DNA of 11,366 nucleotides from an uncultured Oscillibacter sp. (GCA_910587875.1 CAJUOD010000072.1:1-11366); one strand, 5' to 3'. Positions 1-6,651 are shown, counted from the stretch's first letter. Program-made: numbers and translations. Notes: generated by a model from the letters alone, not told the origin.

Positions 1-1658
1 ACCACCTCCTCGGCGGCCCGGCCGCCCATGGAGACGGTGATTTTCGCCATGAGCTCTTCCTTGGTCCGGAGCTCCGTCTTGTCCTCCTCGGGCATCAGCA
101 GGGTGTAGCCCAGAGAGCCCTGGGTGTGGGGGACGATGGTGATCTTCTGCACCGGCTCCGTGTTCTTCTGCTTATAGGCCACCATGGCGTGTCCCACCTC
201 GTGGTAGGCCACCAGCTTTTTCTCGAACTCAGTGAGGACGCTGCCCTTCTTCTCCGTACCGGCGATGACCAGCTCGAAGGCGGCCAGCATGTCCTCCTGG
301 CTCACCAGCTTCCGGCCCTTCCGCACGGCCCGGAGGGCCGCCTCGTTCACCAGGTTGGCAAGGTCTGCGCCCACGCAGCCCGCCGTGGCCAGGGCCACCT
401 TCTTCAGGTTCACGTCCTCCCCCAGCTTGATGTTCCGGGTGTGGACCTCCAGCGTGGCGATGCGCCCCGCCAGGTTGGGCCGGTCGATGGTGATCCGCCG
501 GTCGAAGCGGCCGGGGCGGAGGAGGGCCTGGTCCAGTACCTCCGGGCGGTTGGTGGCCGCCAGGAGGATGACGCCCTTGGTGGGGTCGAAGCCGTCCATC
601 TCCGCTAGGAGCTGGTTTAGGGTCTGTTCCCGCTCGTCGTTGCCGCCCATGCGGTTGTCCCGGGATTTGCCAATCGTATCAATCTCGTCGATGAAGACGA
701 TGCAGGGGGCTACTTTGGACGCCTCCTTAAAGAGGTCCCGGACCCGGGACGCGCCCACGCCCACGAACATCTCCACGAAGTCGGAGCCGGAGATGGAGAA
801 GAAGGGCACGTTGGCCTCTCCCGCCACGGCCTTGGCCAGCAGGGTCTTGCCGGTGCCCGGAGGGCCCACCAGAAGCGCGCCCTTGGGCAGCTTTGCGCCG
901 ATCTCCGTGTACTTCCCGGGGTTGTGCAAAAAGTCTATGATTTCGGTGAGGGACTCCTTGGCCTCGTCCTGGCCCGCCACGTCCCGGAAGGTGACGCCGG
1001 TCTGCTTTTCCATATAGACCTTGGCGTTGGATTTCCCCACGCCGCCGATGCCTCCGATGCCGCCCATGCCCTTTTTGGCCATCCAGTTCATGACGAGGCT
1101 CATGACCAGGATGATGATAAAGAAGGGGGCCAGGTTCACCAGGAACAGCAGGATGGGGCTCATGGGGGGCTGGTAGTCCTGGTTGATGCGGATGGGTTCC
1201 TTGCCCTGCCGGGCCGGGGACTCGCTGACTGCCCGGACCCGTTCCACCACCGCGTCATAGGACTCCAGCCGCACGGCGAACAGCTCCAGGGACAGCTTCA
1301 GCTCCCGGCCCTCTTCATCCGTCCGGGCATAGACGACGGTCCCGTCCTCCAGGGTGGCCTTGGTGAATTCCATCCCCTCCGGGTTGGTGTAGACATACCC
1401 GTCCTCCGGGGTGATGATCAGGATGGACTCGCTGTTGTCGAAGTCCACCCCGGCCACCTCTCCGGCGTCCAGCATGTCCAGAAACGTGCTGTACTCCAGC
1501 TCCACGGAGCTGGCCTGGTGGCCCATGCTGGTCATGTAGGTGGTGGCGTAGCTCACCAGCACGGCCAGCAGCACGGCCCAGCAGATCAGGTGGATAAAGC
1601 CCCGCCAGTTGCTGTTTTTGTTCTGGTCCGGCTTTTTCTTGTTGTTGTTTTGGTCCAT
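1..1658 (-). CDS. ftsH: ATP-dependent zinc metalloprotease FtsH (3' end cut by window)
   Basis: Membrane-anchored AAA+ protease that pulls misassembled membrane proteins and short-lived regulators into a cytosolic zinc protease chamber. The visible 552 residues show a polar Asn/Lys-rich N-terminus, a first membrane segment at about 21-41, an extracytoplasmic domain, and a second membrane segment at about 168-191. The AAA domain follows: Walker A GPPGTGKT at 265-272, Walker B with D324-E325-I326-D327, and the second-region-of-homology sequence RPGRFDRR from R381. The zinc site HEVGH is at 486-490, where many FtsH proteins have HEAGH. The reading frame runs off the window just after the GGRAAEE motif, so the C-terminal part of the protease domain is missing only because of the cut. 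The start is supported by AAAGGAG upstream of ATG and by the hydrophilic N-terminus preceding the first membrane helix. It is divergent from rlmB and has its own promoter. The identification is secure. Confidence 0.97.
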   Translation of the reverse strand, partial: MDQNNNKKKPDQNKNSNWRGFIHLICWAVLLAVLVSYATTYMTSMGHQASSVELEYSTFLDMLDAGEVAGVDFDNSESILIITPEDGYVYTNPEGMEFTKATLEDGTVVYARTDEEGRELKLSLELFAVRLESYDAVVERVRAVSESPARQGKEPIRINQDYQPPMSPILLFLVNLAPFFIIILVMSLVMNWMAKKGMGGIGGIGGVGKSNAKVYMEKQTGVTFRDVAGQDEAKESLTEIIDFLHNPGKYTEIGAKLPKGALLVGPPGTGKTLLAKAVAGEANVPFFSISGSDFVEMFVGVGASRVRDLFKEASKVAPCIVFIDEIDTIGKSRDNRMGGNDEREQTLNQLLAEMDGFDPTKGVILLAATNRPEVLDQALLRPGRFDRRITIDRPNLAGRIATLEVHTRNIKLGEDVNLKKVALATAGCVGADLANLVNEAALRAVRKGRKLVSQEDMLAAFELVIAGTEKKGSVLTEFEKKLVAYHEVGHAMVAYKQKNTEPVQKITIVPHTQGSLGYTLLMPEEDKTELRTKEELMAKITVSMGGRAAEEV

Positions 1659-1731
1659 GTATGGAATCGCTCCTTTCGGGGAAAAGCGCACGGTGTCCGT
1701 CAAAGCGTGAAACCCGGCAAAATCATATGGC

Positions 1732-1760
1732 AGTATATCACAGAACCTGGAAACTCACAA
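1732..1760 (-). promoter_or_regulatory. Sigma-A type promoter of ftsH
   Basis: Read on the minus strand: -35 TTGTGA (1755-1760), a 17-bp spacer, and -10 TATACT (1732-1737) preceded by TG one base upstream, giving an extended -10. The predicted start is near 1725, leaving an untranslated leader of about 67 nt before the ftsH ATG. Confidence 0.75.
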
Positions 1761-1791
1761 GCAGGTTTCCCAAAGTTTCTCATGAAGTTTC
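1749..1791. promoter_or_regulatory. Phased GTTTC boxes upstream of the ftsH promoter (possible operator)
   Basis: On the plus strand GTTTC occurs at 1765-1769, 1775-1779 and 1787-1791, spaced 10 and 12 bp apart, so on one face of the helix. The first copy also forms an inverted repeat with GGAAAC at 1749-1754, and this flanks the ftsH -35 box. The position is typical of an activator or repressor site, but I do not recognise the regulator. It is not a CIRCE element. Confidence 0.35.
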
Positions 1792-1804
1792 TGTAAATTC
1801 CCGC

Positions 1805-1833
1805 TTTATTATCCTCCCAGGCTATGGTATACT
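1805..1833 (+). promoter_or_regulatory. Probable promoter of rlmB and downstream genes
   Basis: TGGTATACT supplies an extended -10 element (TATACT at 1828-1833). The -35 position (TTTATT, 1805-1810, 17-bp spacer) matches the consensus poorly, which is common for extended -10 promoters. The predicted start is near 1840, about 48 nt before the rlmB ATG. It is divergent from the ftsH promoter, with start sites about 115 bp apart. Confidence 0.6.
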
Positions 1834-1887
1834 AGGAGTGTATCGACAAAATTTTCAGGCCGGGCCCCCGGCCGGGAAGGACAGCCC

Positions 1888-2655
1888 ATGGAAGACCGCA
1901 GAACCCCCGCCCCCAAGGCCGACGGGATCATCGAGGGCCGGAACGCCGTCATCGAAGCCCTCCGGGCCGGGACGGCCATTGATAAAATCTACCTCCAGAA
2001 GGGCGAGACGGACAAGACCCTGGGCCACATCGCCTCCAAGGCCCGGGCCGCCGGGGCCGTGGTGGTGGAGGCGGACCGGCGCAAGCTGGACGCCATGAGC
2101 CGCACCCACGCCCATCAAGGCGTCATCGCCCTCAGCGCCGTCCGGGAGTACGCCACGGTGGAGGACATCCTCCGCGCGGCGGAGGCCAAGGGGGAGGCCC
2201 CCCTGCTGGTGGTCTGCGACGAGCTGTCGGACCCCCACAACCTGGGGGCCGTCATCCGCACGGCGGAGTGCGCCGGGGCCCACGGGGTCATCATCCCCAA
2301 GCGCCGGAGCGCCGGGCTGACGGCGGTGGTGGCCAAGACCTCCGCCGGGGCGGTGGCCCACGTGCCCGTGGCCCGGGTGCCCAACCTCCCGGCCCTGCTG
2401 GACGATTTGAAGAAGCGGGGAATCTGGGTCTTCGGCACGGCGGCGGACGGGACCACGGCCCTCTATGACGCGGACCTGAAGGGCCCCGCCGCCATCGTCA
2501 TCGGCAGCGAGGGCAGCGGCATGGGCCGCCTGGTGGCCGAGCGCTGCGACTTTCTGGTCAGCATCCCCATGCGGGGGAAGCTTTCCTCGCTGAACGCCTC
2601 CGCCGCCGCGGCGATCCTGCTTTATGAGGCCGTACGCCAGCGGCTGCTTGCCTGA
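1888..2655 (+). CDS. rlmB: 23S rRNA 2'-O-methyltransferase, RlmB/TrmH (SpoU) family
   Basis: AdoMet-dependent enzyme of the SPOUT (knotted) superfamily. RlmB methylates the ribose of a guanosine in the peptidyl-transferase region of 23S rRNA (G2251 in E. coli numbering). At 255 residues it is close to the usual family length. The N-terminal substrate-binding domain begins IIEGRNAVIEAL. The catalytic domain carries the three family motifs: motif 1 N118-L-G-A-V-I-R124, motif 2 IGSEGSG around G206-G209, and motif 3 IPM..LSSLNASAA with N236. The ATG at 1888 has AAGGA 6 nt upstream. No terminator is visible in the 49 nt before the acetyltransferase gene. The family is certain. The exact target nucleotide is inferred, because TrmH-like paralogues with other targets look similar. 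Confidence 0.92.
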   Translation: MEDRRTPAPKADGIIEGRNAVIEALRAGTAIDKIYLQKGETDKTLGHIASKARAAGAVVVEADRRKLDAMSRTHAHQGVIALSAVREYATVEDILRAAEAKGEAPLLVVCDELSDPHNLGAVIRTAECAGAHGVIIPKRRSAGLTAVVAKTSAGAVAHVPVARVPNLPALLDDLKKRGIWVFGTAADGTTALYDADLKGPAAIVIGSEGSGMGRLVAERCDFLVSIPMRGKLSSLNASAAAAILLYEAVRQRLLA

Positions 2656-2690
2656 AAAGCAGAAGCGTCCATCCTTTGACTTTATACCGC

Positions 2691-2697
2691 GGAGGAG
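2691..2697 (+). promoter_or_regulatory. Ribosome binding site that fixes the start of the acetyltransferase
   Basis: GGAGGAG, with the GGAGG core 9 nt before ATG 2705. The frame stays open upstream to an ATG at 2624 inside the end of rlmB, but that ATG has no ribosome site, and the extra 27 residues do not belong to the GNAT fold. Confidence 0.8.
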
Positions 2698-2704
2698 ATC
2701 TTTG

Positions 2705-3271
2705 ATGGTAATGGTTCGCAATGCCGCGTTGGAAGACGCCGGGCGTATCCTGGAAATCTACGATTACTATGTAAGAAATACCGCGATCACGTTTGAATAC
2801 GAAACCCCCTCCCTTGACGAGTTCAAGGGCCGGATGGCAAGGACCATGCGGGCGTATCCGTATCTGGTCGTCTTGGAGGACGGCCGGATCGAGGGCTACG
2901 CGTACGCGGGCGCCTTTGTGGGCAGAGCCGCCTATGACTGGTCCTGCGAAACAACGGTTTACCTCGACCCTCACGCCCGGAAGTGCGGAATGGGCCGAAC
3001 GATCTATGAGGCGCTGGAAAAGGCCCTGCGCGATATGGGGATCCTCAACCTGTACGCGTGCATCGCCTTTCCGGAACGTGACGACGAATACCTGACGGCG
3101 AACAGCGCCGGCTTTCACGCGCATCTGGGCTATGTGAAGGCGGGAGAGTTCCACAAATGCGGGTATAAATTTGGCCGCTGGTACAACATGATCTGGATGG
3201 AGAAGACCATCGGAGAACATAAAGCGGGCCAGCCTCCCATTACCCGCTATCCGGAATTGAGGAACGCCTGA
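2705..3271 (+). CDS. GNAT family N-acetyltransferase, phosphinothricin/amino-acid acetyltransferase-like
   Basis: Cytosolic acetyl-CoA-dependent N-acetyltransferase of 188 residues. The sequence opens with the usual MVRNAALEDAGRILEIYDYYV first strand and helix, then SLDEF and a motif-A acetyl-CoA loop R92-K-C-G-M-G97 following strand TTVYLDPHAR. The end has NSAGFHAHLGY..AGEFHKCGYKFGRWYNMIWMEK. This layout matches the group containing Pat/Bar and the MnaT (YncA) amino-acid acetyltransferases, which acetylate methionine derivatives or phosphinothricin-like substrates. The substrate here cannot be read from sequence. Codon use is more balanced than in the flanking genes (GAA, AAA, TTT and CGT-type codons appear often), so it may have been acquired separately. 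It lies 49 nt after rlmB and 51 nt before the membrane protein gene, on the same strand. Confidence 0.88.
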   Translation: MVMVRNAALEDAGRILEIYDYYVRNTAITFEYETPSLDEFKGRMARTMRAYPYLVVLEDGRIEGYAYAGAFVGRAAYDWSCETTVYLDPHARKCGMGRTIYEALEKALRDMGILNLYACIAFPERDDEYLTANSAGFHAHLGYVKAGEFHKCGYKFGRWYNMIWMEKTIGEHKAGQPPITRYPELRNA

Positions 3272-3322
3272 CGGCAGCCAAGGAGCCTCTTTCATCTACC
3301 CCTTTTCTAAGGAGGGACCCCC

Positions 3323-5452
3323 ATGACCCCGAAGGACGACAACAACATCTCCGTCCCCGCGCCGGAGGACGATTACTCCCTGGAGGAGATCCTGGCGGAG
3401 TACGGCGGCAGCCTGGAGCACCATCTGCTCCGGGACATGGAGGAGGCCCCCGCCCCGGCGGAGGCTCCACCGGCTGAGCCCGCCCCTGAGGAAGCGCCCC
3501 CCGCGGAGCCGGAAACGCCCCCGGAGCCCCCGGCGGAGGAGCCCGCCGCCCCGGAGCCGTCCCCGCCGCCGGAGCCTCCCAAAACGCCGGACCCCCTCCG
3601 GGAGGCCGAACAGGCGGCGGAGGCCAACGTGGCCAAGCTGAACATCCCCCACCCCAAGCCCATCTCCCTGGAGGACGTGGTGGGCAGCACCGTGGACGCG
3701 GTGATGGAGGAGGCCCGGGAGCCCATCCTGCCCCCGAAACGGGGCCTGTTCTCCCGGAAGCCCCCGGAAGAGACGGAAACCCTCCCCCCGCCTCCGGAAC
3801 CGGAGCCCGAGCCCGACCCGGAGCCCATCGGCCCCGAGCCCACCCTCTGGGAGGCGGCCCACGACGCCCGGCAGCTCTACATCCGCCGGAAGCACACGGT
3901 GCTCCTGCCCCTGGCGACGGCCCTGCCCCCCACCGTCTTCCTGCTCCTGGAGCGGTATCAGGTGAAGGTCCCCTACTGGTCCGGGGACCGGGAAATTCAG
4001 TGCATTGTCCTGCTGGCCTGCCTGGGGCTGACGGCCCTGCTGTGCCGCCATGTGTTTCTCAAGGGCTTCGGCATGCTGCTGCGCCGCCGGTGCGTGGCGG
4101 AGCTGCTGGTGTCCCTCTCCGTCCTGGTCTCCGGGCTGGACTGCGCCGCCCGGCTCCTGGGAAAGCAGGCCGGGGGGCCCATGCCCTACGCCTCCGTCAG
4201 CTGCCTGGGGCTGGTGTTCGCCCAGTGGGGCGTCCGCCGGGAGAGCAAGGGCAATTACGACATGCTCCGGGCCGCCTCCCTGGACGAAGACCCGCCCTAT
4301 CTGGTGGCCGCCACCTCTCAGGGGGCCTGCAAGCAGCGGGGCACCGTCCCCGGCTTCTTCACCACCGCCGCCCGGAGCGACTTCGCCACCTTCTGGCAGA
4401 CGGCCCTGCTGCCCGCCTTCCTGGCGGCGTCCCTGGTCTTCGCGGGCTTGAGCTCCGCAGGACAGGAGCGGGGCGGGGACTTCCTCTTGAACCTCTCCGC
4501 CATCCTCCCGGCGGCGGCTACCTTCTCCCTGCCCCTGTGCTGGGCCCTGCCCTGGTCCAAGCTGTCCGAGCATTTGCAGAGGACCGGCTGCGCCGTGGCG
4601 GGCTGGTCCGGGGCCCAGAAGATCAGCGCCAAGCGGCGGATGATCGTCACCGACTCGGACCTCTTCCCCCCCGGGGCCGTCCAGCTCAACGGGCGGAAGC
4701 TCTTCGCCGAGACCCAGGAGCAGGCCGTCTCCCTGGCGGCCTCCATGGCCCGGGCGGCGGGCAGCGGCCTGGAGCGCCTGTTCAACAGCCTGGTCCGCAG
4801 CGAGGGGGGCCGCTATGAGAAGGTGGACGACTTCAGCTTCTACGAGGAGGGCGGCTGGTCCGGGACCGTCAAGGGCGAGTCCGTGCTGATGGGCAGCGCC
4901 TCCTTTATGCGCAAGATGAACGTCAGGCTCCCGGCGGACGTGAACCTGAAGACCGGCGTGTTCCTGGCGGTGGACAAGGAGCTCATCGCGGTCTTCGCCG
5001 TGAAGTACAGCCCCTCGGAGAACGTGGACTTCGCCATGAAGCTGATGCAGCGCAACCGCATCCAGCCCATCCTGGCCTCCCGGGACCCCAACATCACCCC
5101 CTCCCTCATCAAGCGGAAATTCAGCCGGGGCGTCCACATGGAGTACCCCAGCCTCTCGGAGCGCATCGCCCTCAGCGAGGCGGAGAAGGACCGGGACCTG
5201 CCCCGGGCCCTGCTGTTCCGGGAGGGGCTGCTGCCCTATGCGGAGACAGTGGCAGGGAGCCTCCGGCTCTGCAAAGCGGTCCGCCGGGCGGCGGTCATCT
5301 CGCTGCTGGGCAGCTGGGCGGGGACCCTGCTGACCTTCTACCTCACCAGCCTGGGGGCCTACGAGCTGCTGAACCCCCTGGCGCTGGAGGCCTTCCTGCT
5401 GCTGTGGACCCTGCCGGTGCTGCTCATGGCAGACTGGACGGGGCGCTATTAA
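3323..5452 (+). CDS. Degenerate P-type ATPase-like membrane protein (probable pseudo-enzyme)
   Basis: Protein of 709 residues with no closely recognised name. Residues 1-175 are mostly disordered: acidic and Pro/Glu/Ala-rich, with a second PEPEPDPEP stretch just before the membrane part. Hydrophobic segments follow at about 192-211, 225-245, 257-280, 285-303, 355-376 and 387-412, then a soluble block at about 415-650, then two C-terminal segments at about 656-676 and 682-702. Order and spacing copy a P1B-type ATPase. The segment before the soluble block resembles helix M4 but has FSLPLCWALPW instead of the CPC metal motif. The phosphorylation loop DKTGT is replaced by T443-D-S-D-L-F-P-P-G451. 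WSGTVKGESVLMGSASFM resembles the nucleotide-binding domain. The TGD motif is replaced by S586-R-D-P-N590, and the GDGxND motif and the TGE loop of the actuator domain are absent. Transport activity is therefore unlikely; a sensing, scaffold or regulatory role is possible. AAGGAGG lies 7 nt before the ATG. The ancestry is inference from pattern; the membrane topology is seen directly. Confidence 0.72.
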   Translation: MTPKDDNNISVPAPEDDYSLEEILAEYGGSLEHHLLRDMEEAPAPAEAPPAEPAPEEAPPAEPETPPEPPAEEPAAPEPSPPPEPPKTPDPLREAEQAAEANVAKLNIPHPKPISLEDVVGSTVDAVMEEAREPILPPKRGLFSRKPPEETETLPPPPEPEPEPDPEPIGPEPTLWEAAHDARQLYIRRKHTVLLPLATALPPTVFLLLERYQVKVPYWSGDREIQCIVLLACLGLTALLCRHVFLKGFGMLLRRRCVAELLVSLSVLVSGLDCAARLLGKQAGGPMPYASVSCLGLVFAQWGVRRESKGNYDMLRAASLDEDPPYLVAATSQGACKQRGTVPGFFTTAARSDFATFWQTALLPAFLAASLVFAGLSSAGQERGGDFLLNLSAILPAAATFSLPLCWALPWSKLSEHLQRTGCAVAGWSGAQKISAKRRMIVTDSDLFPPGAVQLNGRKLFAETQEQAVSLAASMARAAGSGLERLFNSLVRSEGGRYEKVDDFSFYEEGGWSGTVKGESVLMGSASFMRKMNVRLPADVNLKTGVFLAVDKELIAVFAVKYSPSENVDFAMKLMQRNRIQPILASRDPNITPSLIKRKFSRGVHMEYPSLSERIALSEAEKDRDLPRALLFREGLLPYAETVAGSLRLCKAVRRAAVISLLGSWAGTLLTFYLTSLGAYELLNPLALEAFLLLWTLPVLLMADWTGRY

Positions 5453-5455
5453 AAC

Positions 5456-5461
5456 GAGGAG
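5456..5461 (+). promoter_or_regulatory. Ribosome binding site that fixes the start of the HAD phosphatase
   Basis: GAGGAG ends directly against an ATG at 5462, which is too close for initiation. The in-frame ATG at 5471 lies 9 nt downstream of AGGAG, so 5471 is the preferred start. Confidence 0.75.
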
Positions 5462-5470
5462 ATGAATCCC

Positions 5471-6316
5471 ATGGGAAAATTCGACGGCGTGCTGCTGGCC
5501 AGCGACTTTGACAACACGCTTTTGTACACCGAGGAGTCCCTGCGCACCGGTGCGCCCCTCCCGCCCCTGCCGGAGCGGAACCGGGAGGCCCTGGAATACT
5601 TCATGGCCCAGGGGGGCCGCTTCGCCGTCGCCACGGGCCGGGCCCTGCCCGCCTTCCTCCGCCACGCGCCGGACGTGCCCATGAACGCCCCCGGCGTAGT
5701 GTGCAACGGCGCGGCCATCTACGACTTTGAAAAGGGCGAATACCTGGAGACCGCCATGCTGGACGAGGCCGCCCGCCAACGGGGCCAGACGGCCCTGGAC
5801 CGCTTCCCCGGCGTGGCCGTGGAGGCCTACCACATCGACAACGTGATCCACGTGGTCCGGCCCAACGAAATCTCCCGCCAGCACGAGCACATGACCCACG
5901 CGGAGCTGACGGAGGCCCCCTCCCTGCCGGAGGTGCCCCTGCCCCTGGGGAAGCTCCTCTTCGAGGCGGGCCACGAGACCCTGGAGGAGGTCCTGGCCTT
6001 CTTCGTCAGCCAGGGCTGGGCGGAGGACTACGAGCTGATTTTCTCCACATCCCACCTGCTGGAGATGACCATCAAGGGGGCCAGCAAGGGCGGCATGGTC
6101 CGCCGCCTGGCCGCCCGGCTGGGCATCTCCATGGACCACGTCTACTGCGCCGGGGACGAGGCCAACGACCTCTCCATGCTCCAGGCCGCCGCCCAAGGGT
6201 TCGCCCCCGCCAACGCCGCCGCTGTCGTCCGGGAATCCGGGGCCACCGTGGTCCGCGACGCCCGGGAGGGGGCCATTGCGGATGTGGTCGAAATACTGGA
6301 TAAACGGTACTCCTGA
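5471..6316 (+). CDS. Cof-type HAD superfamily (subclass IIB) hydrolase
   Basis: Cytosolic Mg-dependent phosphatase of 281 residues from the preferred start. All four HAD motifs are intact: motif I D12-F-D14-N-T with the nucleophile Asp and the acid/base Asp, motif II T55-G-R, motif III K206 in GASKGG, and motif IV G228-D-E-A-N-D233. The large insert between motifs II and III is the C2B cap typical of Cof/YbiV/YidA proteins, which dephosphorylate sugar phosphates, flavin precursors or pyridoxal phosphate. The substrate cannot be predicted. The gene begins 18 nt after the stop codon of the membrane protein gene and is probably co-transcribed with it. In contrast to the degenerate HAD-like domain next door, this enzyme looks fully active. 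Confidence 0.92.
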   Translation: MGKFDGVLLASDFDNTLLYTEESLRTGAPLPPLPERNREALEYFMAQGGRFAVATGRALPAFLRHAPDVPMNAPGVVCNGAAIYDFEKGEYLETAMLDEAARQRGQTALDRFPGVAVEAYHIDNVIHVVRPNEISRQHEHMTHAELTEAPSLPEVPLPLGKLLFEAGHETLEEVLAFFVSQGWAEDYELIFSTSHLLEMTIKGASKGGMVRRLAARLGISMDHVYCAGDEANDLSMLQAAAQGFAPANAAAVVRESGATVVRDAREGAIADVVEILDKRYS

Positions 6317-6326
6317 AAAATGCCGC

Positions 6327-6350
6327 AAGCCCCGGCGGAAGCCGGGGCTT
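6327..6350 (+). terminator. GC-rich hairpin after the HAD gene (weak or partial terminator)
   Basis: A perfect 10-bp stem (AAGCCCCGGC with GCCGGGGCTT) closed by a GGAA tetraloop, 10 nt after the HAD stop codon. There is no T-tract after it: the final TT of the stem are the first two bases of the next promoter's -35 box. It may end or stabilise the upstream mRNA, but as a classical intrinsic terminator it is incomplete. Confidence 0.45.
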
Positions 6351-6377
6351 GACAAACGGGGCGGGGAGCCCTATAAT
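6349..6377 (+). promoter_or_regulatory. Perfect consensus sigma-A promoter of the structured RNA
   Basis: TTGACA (6349-6354), a 17-bp spacer and TATAAT (6372-6377), matching the consensus at every position. The predicted start is near A6384. No credible protein gene with a ribosome site follows; the structured RNA does. A full-consensus promoter is typical of abundant stable RNAs. Confidence 0.88.
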
Positions 6378-6383
6378 AAACCT

Positions 6384-6638
6384 AGAAGGGCGCCGTCGGC
6401 AGGCGGTTGGCCCGGTTAAAGGTTTGTCAAAACTGAGAAACCGTCACCGGCCAGGGTGGCGGTTTCTGCTCTTCACAACGATCGTAACGGTGAACCGCCC
6501 GATATGTAACGTGATTCGCATTCAGCTCCACCCCCTTCCAAAAGGGAGTGACCAACCGCCTGCCGTTTGGCGCCTAAGGATATTTTAACACGGCTCTCAA
6601 AGAAAGGCAAGCCCGGCGGGTCCTCCGCCGGGTTTTTT
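6384..6638 (+). ncRNA. Independent structured small RNA, family not recognised
   Basis: The transcript would run from about 6384 to the terminator T-tract at 6638, with a structured core of about 190 nt. The ends of the core pair: GGCGCC (6389-6394) with GGCGCC (6569-6574), an internal loop, then GGCAGGCGGUUGG (6398-6410) with CCAACCGCCUGCC (6552-6564), a perfect 13-bp stem. Inside are a 13-bp hairpin (6436-6448 with 6455-6467, one G-U pair, loop GGCCAG), a short hairpin (6472-6476 with 6490-6494) whose 13-nt loop holds the palindrome ACGATCGT, and a hairpin beside the closing stem (6529-6537 with 6542-6550, one mismatch). Size, closed ends, strong promoter and own terminator suggest a stable trans-acting RNA. 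6S RNA and the clostridial raiA-type RNA fit by size. The branched interior does not look like the 6S rod, and I cannot confirm either. It is not rnpB, tmRNA or SRP RNA. Confidence 0.72.
6612..6638 (+). terminator. Rho-independent terminator of the structured RNA
   Basis: CCCGGCGG (6612-6619), a five-base loop and CCGCCGGG (6625-6632) form a perfect 8-bp stem followed by six T residues. It separates the small RNA from the iorA promoter 14 bp downstream. Confidence 0.9.
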
Positions 6639-6651
6639 CTGTCTCCGCCCC

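Noticed and set aside
126..1796. Several plus-strand open frames opposite ftsH
   Set aside because: They lie antisense to a gene with every FtsH motif intact, and their products are His/Gly/Val- or Arg/Ser-rich shadow translations.
2624..2704. Upstream extension of the acetyltransferase to an ATG inside rlmB
   Set aside because: No ribosome site precedes that ATG, and the added 27 residues are not part of the GNAT fold. GGAGGAG before 2705 supports the shorter form.
5462..5470. ATG at 5462 as start of the HAD gene
   Set aside because: It directly touches GAGGAG with no spacer; the ATG at 5471 has proper spacing and adjoins the conserved start of the domain.
3296..6355. Very long open frame (1019 codons) on the minus strand opposite the membrane protein and HAD genes
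   Set aside because: It is a mirror of GC-rich codon bias on the plus strand. Its product is low-complexity Gly/Arg/Gln/Val-rich, crosses two real genes, and has no domain pattern.
6453..6467. AGGGTGGCGG segment resembling a T-box antiterminator
   Set aside because: A T-box has this element just before its terminator and continues with ACCGCG. Here it is one arm of a 13-bp hairpin about 150 nt upstream of the terminator, and a separate promoter follows for iorA.
6349..6588. 79-codon open frame across the structured RNA
   Set aside because: Its ATG lies within the promoter spacer region, there is no ribosome site, the product has no recognisable pattern, and the same bases are better explained by long RNA stems.
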